From Gloeopeniophorella convolvens (taxonomy: Eukaryota; Basidiomycota; Agaricomycetes; Russulales): a stretch of DNA of 64,000 nucleotides. This document shows positions 12,671-23,523 of the stretch, piece by piece. The stretch lies in NCBI GenBank assembly GCA_022496205.1, contig WTXD01000015.1, positions 1 to 64,000 on the forward strand, in the 5' to 3' direction. How positions within the stretch are numbered: the stretch's first letter is position 1; the number at the start of each line of letters is the position of its first letter. A program made the position numbers and the translations under genes. The notes below the pieces were generated by a model. That model did not search any database. It had not been told where the DNA came from and was given only the letters and a program-made list of their open reading frames with translations.

Positions 12671-15600
12671 CTAGTGCCGCGTCCACGCGGTGAACGTCTG
12701 CGCGAAGCCATTGGGGTTCGCGCCGGCCAGCACGACCGGGCGCCCGCCGACACTCAGCTGGCTCACACTCTCCACCGTCGACACGGAGTACAGGCTCGCG
12801 CTCGACGCCGCGTCGACGCTGACGATCTGCTGCTGGCAATCGAACGTCGTCTCGCATGTGGTGGTGTAGTTCTGCGGCGCACGCGTGAGCACGTGCCAGG
12901 TAGGCACAGAGGAAGGAAGGGGGGAGCGGACCTGGAAGAAGCTGTAGAATCCGGCACCGAAGACGAGCACGTCGCGCGAGGACTGCACGTGCAGCGCCCA
13001 CGCGCTCGTGACGTTGCCGTCGAACACGGGGTCCTTGTACGCCTTGGACGGGACGAACGGCGCAGGCGGCGGCGGAGCCGGCTGGAAGTACGGCTGCGCA
13101 GCAGAGTATCCTCCATCAGCCCACCCTCACGCTATCCGGGACAGCGAAACGGAACTCACCGTCTCGGTCTGCGCGAGCCCGATGTAGTGGTCCGCCGCGT
13201 CCGCGAGGTGGTACTGGTACAGCACGTGGTGCTCGGACGCCGTCCCGATCATCCACACGGGGCCCTGCGACTCGGAAAAGATCCCGCGCCCGCTGTACGC
13301 CGTGATCTGCGCCCCGGCGCCGTCGACGTCGTGGTCCGCGAGCCAGACCCACAGACCCTGCGGCGCAACGTGGCGTTGGAACTGCGATGCGGCTGATGGG
13401 GGAAGGGACGCACCTCTAGGTACGCAGACGCGCGCGGCGTGATGTGTATGCCCATGAACGCGACGGAGCACGCGTCGACGCTTGCGTCGGTCAGGTTCCA
13501 TGCGCATTGGGTGGTTTGGACGTTCGTCCCGGCAGTGCCGCCAAGTCTGGGGTGAGACGCGTTGGAAAGTGTACCGGTGCCCGAATGGACGAATATAAGC
13601 CTCACCGAATGAGGGTGTCCCAGGTCCCCGCCGCGGCAGGTTGATTGGCCGGATCACGCACATTCCACTCGACAACGATGGCACCGCCAGCTGCAGCATC
13701 GCTCAGCACAGGGAAGGAGACATCATAGAAGCCAGTAGCGCACCGGGAGCTCGCGTGGTGAACAGCATGCCGGAGATCTCGGCCACGCCGGAGGACCCGG
13801 GCGCGCCGACCTGCACGACGACGTTGGGGCGGTCCTGGTCCGCGAACGCGCTACCGGAGCCCATGACGTTGGACCAGGCCTCGCCGACAATGTGCACGCC
13901 CGCAGGGATCTTGAGGGTCGACGAGACGATATATGTGCCCTGGTCGAAGTAGATGATCTTGCACCCAGCGAACTACGCGCAATCAATGTCAGGCTTCTGG
14001 AGGCGGCCAACGGCAGGAAGCAACAGACAGTACCTTGTCAAAGACGGCCTGGAGTGCAGCCGTATCATCGGTCTGGCCATCGCCCTTCGCTCCCTCAGAC
14101 TTGACGCTGACAATCTGCGACACCGCATAGTCGGCGTACGTCGGGCGGCCCTTGCTCACGATTTTGCCGTTGCTGAGCAGGGAGCGCGCCTTCGGGATGC
14201 TCGCGATCTCACCCTGCACGAAGCGTGCGGCGCCGTTCGTCCCTGTGAAGACGTTCCCTTGCGCCCAGGAGTCAATTGTCATCTTCCCAGCTGTGCCGTT
14301 GACCACGGCGTCGCCGCCGAGGACGCCGACTACCGTCGACACGTTGCTGAGTTGGATGTTGTTCAGAACAAGCGAGCCGTCGAGAGAGCCGTTGGTCGAT
14401 GCCGAGGAGCTTATGAAGACAGGGGTGTTCTTGACCGTAGCATCGATGATAGCTTCGGCTTCCACGCCCTACGGGCAGTGTGAGTGACGTCGTCATGCGT
14501 GAGGATCGACACGTACCTGGGGGCTTCCAGACGGAGACCCAGTGGTCAGGTTGAACCCAACCTGGCAGTCATTGATAGCCACTCCCTGGAACGTCCAGCC
14601 TGCAATCCAGTGAGTAATCGTAGTAGAGTTTAAGGCTCGGCAAACGAACCCCAGTTCCACAGGCCGAAGATAGCTGCAAAGCCGTCAGTCAGTACAGTGA
14701 TAAACCATCACCAAGGCAGACTGACCAGTGTCGGCGTTGTTCACGGTGATGTTGCGGACGGTGAATCTGTGGAAGCGTTAAGAAGGCAAGCTTTTCCTCT
14801 GCAAGCGGAGGCTTACTGCTGGTTTCCCACCCAAATACCGAATTTGCCTTGACATTCTGTCAGCATAGGTCCTGCATACGTATGTATATAAGCTAGGTTC
14901 TCACCTCCATTGAAGACCAGGTCTAGGTTCAGAAGATCAGATGATGCATTGCAGTACAGGCAGTAGGCGCCGCACCTCCCATGAATCCACCACTGCCATC
15001 CTCCATGAAGATGCCTATTCGGGGTGTCAACTTTCCCACAGGCAATCCAAGAAGCGGAGAGCGCACCCTGGTGGTTGTTGCCGTTCTCCGTGGACATATT
15101 GACCACGATGTTGTAGAGCGACGTTGCCTGTGAGACCTGCCAGTGGATACCGGTGGCCGAGCTGGCCGCAGGCACGGCGGTGACATCGATGACGAAGTTG
15201 CGCACGGACTTGTAGCTGCGCCGGACGTGTGAATTACGACTACGGCCCGTGCGTGTGCCAACTCACAAGTTGTCGTCAGAGATCCAGAAGTTTCCGTTGG
15301 CGCCATATGGGTCGGCATCTGCGAACCACAGTGAGACGTCGGTTGCATCCGATGTGCTGTGTGTACTACGGACCGACTACGGCAAGGCCAGTGAAGGTCG
15401 GAGACGCCAGCAAGGTAGGAGGGTTCTTGGCATCGCCAACCAGCTCGGTGTAGTAAAACAGGACGATAGGGTTCGAGATGACATATGTGCTGTGAGAAAG
15501 TACAAGATTAGAGAAACATCACTGGGAATCGAACTCCCATACCCTTGAGGGAAGAAGACCGTGGCTGGGGTTGTTCTGCAAATCGCGTCAGTGGCGGGTG

Positions 15601-15977
15601 CCCAGGGTAAGAAGAGAACACTAACGAAGAAGACGCGCATCCTTCTCCACACCGTCCACCTGCGCTGATGGCCGCACTGCAAGGCACAGTGACACGTCAG
15701 AACGGCGAACCACACGTACTGCACTGCACGAACTTGATCGCCGCAGTGTCGTCCGTTACGCCGTCGCCCGTGGCCCAAAGTCCTTCACATTGCGGAATAC
15801 CTGATAGCCGCTGGGGCCGAATGCCGACGTGCCTTGATGCGCGATGGTCTGCTGCCAGTAGGGATCGCCTGGCGCAGCCGTGCCTGCGCCGAGCGGGCGT
15901 GAGCACCGCGAGCCCAGGCCATTCACCAAGGTGAGTGATTGGAGAAGGAAGCCGACGAGCAGAGGAAGCGCGAGCAT
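12671..15977 (-). CDS. GH55 exo-beta-1,3-glucanase, tandem copy A (frameshifted in this sequence)
   Basis: This is a secreted glycoside hydrolase family 55 enzyme that cleaves beta-1,3-glucans of fungal walls or hosts. The start is ATG 15977-15975, giving a signal peptide (MLALPLLVGFLLQSLTLVNG). Next come GDPYWQQTIAHQGTSAFG and VFRNVKDFG, the first pectate-lyase-like beta-helix motif. Splicing yields ATGDGVTDDTAAIN-AAISAGGRCGEGC, TTPATVFFPQG-TYVISNPIVLFYYT, KFGIWVGNQQFTVRNI, a second helix with QIVSVKSEG and QTDDTAALQAVFDK, EWNVRDPANQPAAAGTWDTL, LWVWLADHD and a Cys-rich C-terminus ending ANPNGFAQTFTAW. About fifteen exons fit the roughly 750-800 residue family length. At 15774-15776 one C is missing relative to copy B (GGCCC against GGCCCC). 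This shifts frame between DFG and ATGDGVTDD, so the sequence as given would truncate right after the signal region. Either a real mutation or an assembly indel is possible. Confidence 0.85.
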
Positions 15978-16057
15978 ATCCAGACCAGCAGAGCGAGGAT
16001 CTTGGCTCTGGGTTAACGCAACTGAGACGTTGTGAGAGCACATTGCGCAGCATGCCA

Positions 16058-16068
16058 GGTTATATAGC
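16058..16068 (-). promoter_or_regulatory. TATA-like element of GH55 copy A
   Basis: On the minus strand the sequence reads aggctatataacc about 85 bases upstream of the ATG at 15977. The same element occurs at the same distance upstream of copy B (20481-20490), so the core promoter was duplicated together with the gene. Confidence 0.5.
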
Positions 16069-16450
16069 CTGCTCAGATGCCTAAGGCCGCTCTGAAGGCT
16101 CTTTGGAACATCCTTCCGGAAATTTTTGCCAGCTCGAGGAGAACTCCAGCAAAACTAACATCAGTCCAAACGACGAAGATGCAGCCGAAGATCGCCGGGC
16201 CCTCTTCACGAAGCTGTGCCGCAGGCCTTTCCCCTCTGTTTGTAGCGGCGGAACTCCCTAACGGGGTGGTGCGCCCCCGGTAGGCATGCCTAGATGGCAG
16301 GATCCGCGTTTTGCATCAGGACACAGAGGTAGCGCTACCATGGACTGCAATTGGGACGCCCACGGCCGGTCAAAGCGTGTGCGTGAGGCCTCGAGGCCTA
16401 GAGAAGTACGATCAGGATACACGAAAACGGGCGCCATATGCCGTTCTGCC

Positions 16451-16904
16451 GTGCTACGTACGTATATCGTGTGGGACGTTCGCATTCATCTTGCTATTCG
16501 TTTCGTGGTGCGCGCATGCGCACATGAACGCACGCGCAGTCTTTCGTTTCGTGTCCAACTTCTGCGACTCGGGCCGGTGGCCCGGGTTTTCGATTTGCGC
16601 GAGCTTGTGCCAGTGCGTGCAGCTTGCAGGTGCGTGCCACTGCTCGTACTACCCGCGGCCTCACCACGAGATTCGCTGTACCTTTGAGTCCATTCAGGTT
16701 GACGGAGACTACAGTTCTGATGCCTGGGGGTCAAGCCACTGTCTCAGAAAATTTCGTCCCTCAGTTCCGTGTCTGTTAGAGCGCGCATGAATTGAGGCGG
16801 CGATTCTTTCTATCTAGAATCGGCGCCGCCACGCGCGCTTTCGAGAACCGCCGGATAGGGCCAATACCCAGACTATTTAGTTCTATACATCATCTGTCCG
16901 TCAA
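16451..16904. other. Spacer between the two GH55 repeat units
   Basis: About 450 bases separate the duplicated units. The whole interval between the genes (15978-17108) contains promoter A, its upstream flank, this spacer and the 3' flank of copy B. No coding feature is supported. An ORF at 16311-16790 on the plus strand has no recognisable motif and overlaps the duplicated promoter flank. Confidence 0.5.
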
Positions 16905-17108
16905 GAGCGCACACCGGCGGCGTACTGACGAGCAAAAATACCGGGTATCATATACTAAAGGAGTCGATACGCTTTACAAGTATGCGGATACTCAATGTGT
17001 GGGTATGTGGGCTCCGCCGATCACTCTTCTATCCCTTCACCCAACACTGTCGTCCCCGCCGCGCGCCACTTTTTTTTCCCCTCCCCACGTGCCCATCTCG
17101 CGCGTGGT

Positions 17109-20100
17109 CTACTGCTGCGTCCAAGAGGTGAACGTTGGCGCGAAGCCATTGGGGTTCGCGCCCGCCAGGACGACCGGATTCCCGTCGACGCTCAGCTGGC
17201 TCACGCTCTCCACCGTCGACACGGAGTACAAGCTTGCGTTCGACGCCGCGTCGACGCTGATGATCTGCAGCTGGCAATCGAACGTCGTCTGGCACGTGGT
17301 GTGTAGTTCTGTAGGCACGCGTGAGCACGTGACGGACAGGGAAAGGAGAGAACGCAGCGCACCTGGAAGAAGCTGTAGAACCCGGCGCCGAAGACGAGAC
17401 GTCGCCGAGGACTGCACGTGCAGCGCCCATGCGCTCGTGACGTTTCGTCGAACACGGGGTCCTTGTACGTCGTAGACGAGACGAACGGCGCAGGCGGCGG
17501 CGGGGCCGGCTGGAAGTACGGCTGCGCAGCAGGGTGTCGCCATCAGCCCACGCCACCTTTCACGCTATCCGGGAGAGCGAAACGCACCGTCTCTGTCTGT
17601 GCGAGCCCGATGTAGTGGTCCGCCGCGTCCGCGAGGTGGTACTGGTACAGCACGTGGTGCTCGGACGCGGTGCCAATCATCCACACGGGTCCCTGCGACT
17701 CGGAGAAGATCCCGCGCCCACTGTACGCCGTGATCTGCACCGCGGCGCCATCGACATCGTGGTCTGCGAGCCAGACCCAAGACCCTGCGGCGCAACACGG
17801 CGTTGGAGCTGTCCTACGGCCGATAGGGGAAGGGACACACCTCTAGATACGCAGACGCGCGCGGCGTGATGTGTATGCCCATGAACGCGACGGAGCACGC
17901 GTCGATGCTGGTGTCGGTGAGGTTCCACGCGCATTGAGCAGTCTGGACGTTCGTCCCGGCAGTGCCGCCAAGTCTAGGCGGCGAGATACGTCGGAAAGTG
18001 TACAGGTACCCGAATGCAGAAATAAGCCTTACCGAATGAGGGTGTCCCAGGTGCCCGCCGCGGCAGGCTGGTGGGCCGGATCACGCACATTCCACTCGAC
18101 AACGATGGCACCACCAGCTGCAGGATGCTGAGTACAGGAAAGAAGACTTCACGGGAGCCAGTTGCGTACCTGGGGCCCGCGTGGTGAACAGCATGCCGGA
18201 GATCTCGGCGATGCCGGAGGAGCCGGGCGCGCCGATCTGCACGACGACCTGGGGCTGATCCTGGTCCGCGAACGCGCTGCCGGAGCCCATGACGTTGGAC
18301 CAGGCCTCGCCGACGATGCGCACGCCTGCAGGGATCTTGAGGGTCGATGAGACGATATATGTGCCCTGGTCGAAGTAGATGATCTTGCATCCCGCGAACT
18401 ACAAATAATCAGCTTCAAGCTTGCGGAAATAGCCAGTGAAAGGAAGCGGTAGTAGGCAGTACCTTGTCAAATACAGCCTGGAGTGCAGCCGTATCGTCGG
18501 TCTGCCCATCGCCCAGAGCGCCCTCGGACTTGACGCTGACAATCTGCGACACTGCGTAGTCGGCGTACGTCGGGCGACCCTTGCTCACGATCTTGCCGTT
18601 GCTAAGGAGGGAGCGCGCCTTCGGGATGCTCGCGATCTCACCCTGCACAAAGCGCGCGGTGCCGTTCGTCCCGGTGAAGACGTTCCCTTGCGCCCAGGAG
18701 TCGATCGTCATCATCCCGGTTGTCCCGGGGACCACCGCGTCGCCGCCGAGGACGCCGATTGCCGTTGACACGTTGCTGAGTTGGATGTTGTTCAGAACAA
18801 GCGAGCCATCGAGAGAGCCGTTGGTCGATGCCGAGAAGCTGATGAAGACGGGGTGTTCTTGGCCGTGGCGTCGATGATAGCTTCGGCTCCCACGCCCTAC
18901 GGGCAGAGTAAGTGACGTCGTCATGCGTGAGAATCGACGCGCACCTGGGGGTTTCCAGACGGAGACCCAGTGGTCAGGTTGAACCCAACCTGGCAGTCAT
19001 TGATGGACACTCCCTGGAACGTCCAGCCTATAATCCAGTGAGTACTAGTCGTAGTGAAGCCCAAGGCTCGGGCAACGAACCCCAGTTCCACAGGCCGAAG
19101 ATGGCTGTAAAATCCGTCAGTACAGCGATAAACCATCGCCGAGGTAGACTGACCAGTGTCGGCATTGTTCACGGTGATGTTGCGAACGGTGAATCTGACA
19201 GAATGTCACAAAGGCCAGCCTTTCCTCTGCTCGCAGAGGCTTACTGCTGATTGCCGACCCAAATACCGAATTTACCTTGACATTCTGTCAGCATGGGTCC
19301 TGCATGTATGCACACCAGCTTCCTCACCTCCATTGAAGACCAGGTCTAGGTTCAGAAGATCAGATGATGCATTGCAGTACAGGCAGTAGGCGCCGCACCT
19401 CCCATAAATCCACCACTGCCATCCTCCATGAAGATGCCTATTCGGGGTGTCAACTTTCCCGCAGGTTGATCCAAGAAGCGATAAGCGCACCCTGGTGATT
19501 ATTGCCGCTCTCTGTCGACATATTGACCACGATATTGTAGAGCGACGTCGCCTGTGAGACCTGCCAGTGGAGGCCGGTGGCCGAGCTGGCCGCAGGCACG
19601 GCGGTGACATCAATGACGAAGTTGCGCACGGACTTGTAGCTGCATTGACCGTGTGAATTGAAACTACAGGCTATTCGCGTGCCAACTCACAGGTTGTTAT
19701 CAGAAACCCAGAAGTTTCCGTTGGCACCATATGGGTCGGCATCTGCGAAACTCAGTGAGATGTCGGTTGCATCCGATGTGCTGGATGTACAGACCGATCA
19801 CAGCAAGGCCAGTGAAGGTAGGAGACGCCAGCAAGGTAGGAGGGTTCTTGGCATCGCCAACCAGCTCGGTGTAGTAAAACAGGACGATAGGATTTGAGAT
19901 GACGTATGTGCTATGAGAAAGTACAAGATTAGAGCAGCCTCACTAGGACTCGAGCCTCCATACCCCTGAGGGAAGAAGACCGTGGCTGGAGTTGTTCTGC
20001 AAATCGCGTTAGTGGCGGGTGCCGACAAGTCAAGAAGAGAGCACCGACGAAGAAGACGCGCATCCTTCTCCACATCGTCCACCTGCGCTGATAGCCGCAC

Positions 20101-20401
20101 TGCAAGGCACAGTGACACGTCAGAACAGCGAATCACAAACACTGCATGGCACGAACTTGATCGCCGCAGTATCATCCGTCACCCCGTCGCCCGTGGCCCC
20201 AAAGTCCTTCACATTGCGGAATACCTGATAGCCGCTGGGGCCGAATGCCGACGTGCCTTGGTGCGCGATGGTCTGCTGCCAGTAGGGATCGCCTGGCGCA
20301 GCCGTGCCTGCGCCGAGCGGGCCCGAGCACTGCGAGCCCAGACCATTGACCAAGGTGAGTGAGTGGAGAAGGAAGCCGACGAGCAGAGGAAGCGCGAGCA
20401 T
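17109..20401 (-). CDS. GH55 exo-beta-1,3-glucanase, tandem copy B (several frameshifts)
   Basis: This is a paralog of copy A with the same exon plan. The start is ATG 20401-20399, with signal peptide MLALPLLVGFLLHSLTLVNG and an intact DFGATGDGVTDDTAAI motif. Relative to copy A it lacks single bases near 18849 (breaking KNTPVFIS), near 17779 (breaking LWVWLADHD) and near 17302 (breaking NYTTTCETTFDC). It also lacks three separate single bases at about 17399, 17406 and 17444, which together restore the frame but replace copy A's FDGNVTSAWALHVQSSRDV with an unrelated string. An alternative acceptor at about 17288 could bypass the 17302 break at the cost of a Cys. The stop is CTA 17109-17111. Taken at face value copy B is a pseudogene; the alternative is poor local consensus. 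The last exon (IISVDAASNASLYSVSTVE) is in good frame. Confidence 0.8.
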
Positions 20402-20480
20402 ATCTGGAACAGCAGAGCGAGGATCTTGGCTCCGCCTCAACGCAACTGGGACGTTGTGAGAGCACGTCGGGCAGCATGGC

Positions 20481-20491
20481 AGGCTATATAG
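20481..20491 (-). promoter_or_regulatory. TATA-like element of GH55 copy B
   Basis: The plus strand reads aggctatatagcc, centred about 85 bases upstream of the copy B start codon. It matches the position and context of the copy A element. Confidence 0.5.
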
Positions 20492-21000
20492 CCCGCGATG
20501 CCTAAGGCCGCTCTGAAGGCTCTTGGGACAACCTTCCGGAAAAAAATTCGACCACAGGAGATCCCCAGCAAAACTAACATCACTTCGAACAATGAAGATG
20601 CAGTCGAAGATCGCCGGGCCCCCTTCATGAAGCCGTACTGCAGGTCTTTTCCTCTGGCCGTGACGACGGCGGAATCCTTGTAACGGAGTGGCATGCTTCG
20701 GTGAGCATGCCCGAGTTGCAGTGATTGGCCTGCTGTGAGAAGAGGGTAGCTGCGAGCACACCGAGCTGGCAAGGCCCACGTTCGTGCTCAGGGACAAAGC
20801 CGAACAAGCGCGACACATGCCAAAGGAAGACACCCAGGGGTGGTGAACGAAGGAGCGTGTATAGCGCGGTCGCACCTGTCCAGAGAGGGACCGCAATGAT
20901 GGACCGCAAGCCTTCGCGATTGGGACACGCACGGCTGATCAAGTGTGACAAGGAGAAGTACGATCGGGATTCACGAAAACGGGTCCCGTGTGCCGTCGAG

Positions 21001-22029
21001 CCGCACAGGCCCCGCCCGTCGTATGAACGCGAAGAGTCGATTGGGGGCATTGAGCGGTGCAGTGTGCGCTGAATGTCCCTGCCGGGACACGGCATCAGCT
21101 TTGTGGCATGTGTGAAGCATTGTTGACGTGTCAAAGTGGAAGAATCAGGACATAGTGGTACTGACGCGTGCTCACGGCGCCGTTCAACTACCGCCATCAA
21201 GTACACCCTCCGAACGCAACCGACACCAAGGCGCTTCGGAATGGCCCAGCACGACACCGGTGCCCTCGCGCTGTCGCTCATTTCCCGCTGCCATGGTGCT
21301 TGTCTGTGTCACGCTGGTTTGACAGGGCCGAGGGCAGTGCGTGGGTCCGTGCTGAGGAAGTCGCACAGCACTAAAAATCTCGAACGTGCGAGAAGTATGG
21401 AAAACGAGGTCGGCATTGTCGGGTTCAGTTGGGAGAGGTACGAGTATGCATTGAAGTAAGCCCCGATATCACTGGATGCACGGTGAATTCGACTTCTGCA
21501 GAGCCGGGAGCCGGAAAGTACTAGATAAGTCGATTTATTCCCACGCCTATTTCTGGTATTTCTGGTAGAACCCTGCTTATATGAACAATATGCCAACTTT
21601 CCTACTTATCAAGATGTTGTGTGACAAACATAGTATATATAACTAAGCAGACAAAAGAGGCACTGCAGTGGAAGAGTTTAGTTTATTTCACGACACTCTC
21701 GCCCCGACTGGGGTCGTTGGGATGGGATTTCCCTGTTAAAAAGCCTCACGACCTGTCTGTTCGGGATGTATCACGGAGTTTTTGACGGGGAGATCCCATC
21801 CCAACCCGACTGACTGAACCCGACTCGACTTTGCGTCCCGATCGATTATTAAGTGCGGCGATCTGGGCCATGCCCAATCTCCGGCGACGAAACCACGTGG
21901 TTATCACCGTGGTCGCGCCGTCGGGCCCGCGTCCGACTCCGAGTCTGACTCTGCTCAACTAATACTATTAATCTTGCTGTTGTGCTTAAAACTTGAAGGA
22001 TACCCTCGTCACCACTACCAGAGCCTCAC
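21001..22029. other. Intergenic, partly AT-rich region
   Basis: About 1 kb without a supported gene. The part 21520-21680 is clearly more AT-rich than its surroundings (for example catagtatatataactaag) and is followed by the inverted repeat at 21716-21805. The composition and the repeat suggest remains of a small mobile element, but no terminal duplication or coding trace is visible to support a family call. Confidence 0.45.
21716..21805. repeat. 27-bp inverted repeat with 36-base loop
   Basis: The left arm is 21716-21742 (starting gttgggatgggattt) and the right arm is 21779-21805 (ending gatcccatcccaac). The arms are complementary except at three positions, where the left arm has T opposite G of the right arm. 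As RNA these would be G-U wobble pairs, so a transcript could form an unbroken 27-bp stem. It could be a miniature element, a decayed terminator or a hairpin RNA precursor. Confidence 0.7.
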
Positions 22030-22844
22030 GATGTCCTGCAGAAGGTGGGCTCTCCCCACCAACTGACACCAACGCCTCCGCCGACCCCCTCGCGCATAGA
22101 AACGACCGCGCCCGCTTCGTCGGCTGCCACGTCGGCGCGGTGCGCGTCGGCAGCTGCGGTAAGGGCTGCTGCGGCAATTGGGGCCCAGAGGGCGTTGAGG
22201 CGCGCGAGCGGTACAACTACCTGCGCACGCGCGCGCCGCGTTTGACGCCCTTCGGCGGGAACACGGCGTGCCGCACGCCCGCGGGGCGCGCGAAGCGCGT
22301 CTGCACGGCATGCCGCCACGCGTGGAAGCCCGCGCACGTCGCGGGGAACGAGTACATGGAGCGCGGGGAGGACGGGCGCGTGTGGGACGGGTGGGTCGTC
22401 AGGCCCTGCGCGGAGCGGTTGGCGGCGGTCTGGCGCGCTGCCCGGCGCGGGAGTAGGGAGGCACGCAGGGCCGCAGAGGACGCGGAGGCGCGGTATGCGG
22501 CGGGCGGGTGGCGCGATGCGGGGGCCGCGGCATACGCGGCGGCGCGCGCGCGTTGCCCCGAGCTGTGGTGGCGCGTGCTCGAGCCGCGCTGCCCTGGCTG
22601 CGGCGGCACGGGGGTCGCGGTGGGGAGCACCTTCCGCGCGCCTGGGGCGAGGGACGATAAGGGCTGGGCGCGGGTGGAACGGATGCTGGACGAGGGGGAG
22701 AAGTTCAGCTACTGCATGACGGAGGAAGAGGAGGAGGAGCTGCAGCTGGAGGTCGACCGGGTCGTGGCGCACGAGGCGGGGAAGGAGGCGTGGGCGGAAG
22801 AGAAGAGACAGAGACTGGAGAATTTGGGGCTGGCGCCCAGGTGA
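22030..22844 (+). CDS. Cys-rich, charged orphan protein
   Basis: No family is recognised. A long GC-rich frame ends at TGA 22842-22844 and encodes Cys clusters GCHVGAVRVGSCGKGCCG, VCTACRHAW and EPRCPGCGGTG, spaced like paired zinc-ribbon half-sites (CxxC at about 110 and 205 of the unspliced frame). Between them lies an Ala/Arg-rich helix-prone stretch, and the C-terminus is strongly acidic (EEEEEELQLEVDR), probably coiled. Two starts are possible: an unspliced ATG at 21993, or ATG 22030 (MSCRR) with an intron about 22044-22099 (gtgggc...catag) joining to NDRARFVGCHVG. The second gives a tidier N-terminus and is used here. The coding bias is strong and consistent, so I believe it is a gene, but its function is unknown. 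Confidence 0.5.
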
Positions 22845-23523
22845 GTAGTGCACAGTTGCGTGTACCACCCTGTACCGCCTAGCTGCGTCGTACATTGCCG
22901 CCACATACATGCGCACCCGCGCAGCCTTTAACACAGAGGCAGCCTGGTTGCATGGTGCATGAGACAACCCAGCTCCAACCATAAAACTACTCTCATCATC
23001 CATAGTTGTCGATGGTACATAGTGCTGCAGTGCTGGCAGACGGTCCCAACGGAACGATTCTTGTGCTGGTCCACGCCCGAGCCCGCTCGGCGAGCCCCGA
23101 GCTGAGGCACAACCGAGCAGTGCCTATTTCTGGCCACCTTCAACGGCGCACGCGCACACCCCTGGTCTCGACTTCCTTAAGCTTGCTGTCCCTTTCTGAG
23201 AACAGCCCGAACGACTCATATGCTCTCATATACACCACGCGCTGCACCGCTTCGTCGCCACGACCATCCTGGCACTACGCAAATAGATCCATGGCACAGC
23301 CGTGTATACTGTACAGTGGACCGCTTTCATTCTCAGCGTATCATTCACTCGTCAACATCCGACCCGCCTTCGATCTACAAGGCATACTGAATGTCCCCGT
23401 CATTTCTGCGTACACTCCGTCTTCACGATATGGATCAGTTGAACTGAACAGAAAACCCAGTCCACGAGTCGCTGAAGGGCAGATTCGTATCAGATCAACA
23501 CTATGACTCAACGCCGTATGCGT
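22845..23523. other. Intergenic region
   Basis: Some 680 bases between the Cys-rich gene and the 3' end of the NLR gene. A plus-strand frame at 23006-23506 (166 codons) has no recognisable content. Nothing else is supported. Confidence 0.45.

Larger units (their letters stand above)
12470..16450. repeat. Direct repeat unit A (GH55 segment)
   Basis: This unit and 16905-21000 are a tandem direct duplication. The similarity covers the 3' flank (shared 'atatactaaag' and 'tctatccct' blocks), all GH55 exons and introns, the TATA-like promoter and several hundred bases upstream, ending near the shared 'acgaaaacgg' words at 16421 and 20973. The limits are approximate because similarity fades gradually in the flanks. 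The copies differ by substitutions and by many single-base indels. Confidence 0.8.
16905..21000. repeat. Direct repeat unit B (GH55 segment)
   Basis: This is the second unit of the tandem duplication described for 12470-16450. Its upstream flank is somewhat longer than that of unit A. The shared words between the two flanks ('aaggccgctctgaaggctctt', 'ccagcaaaactaacatca', 'gaagatcgccgggccc') show that the copies were once identical well beyond the coding region. Confidence 0.8.

Noticed and set aside
15515..15545. T-arm-like sequence gggagttcgattccc on the minus strand
   Set aside because: It lies inside an intron of GH55 copy A, is not conserved in copy B and has no other tRNA parts.
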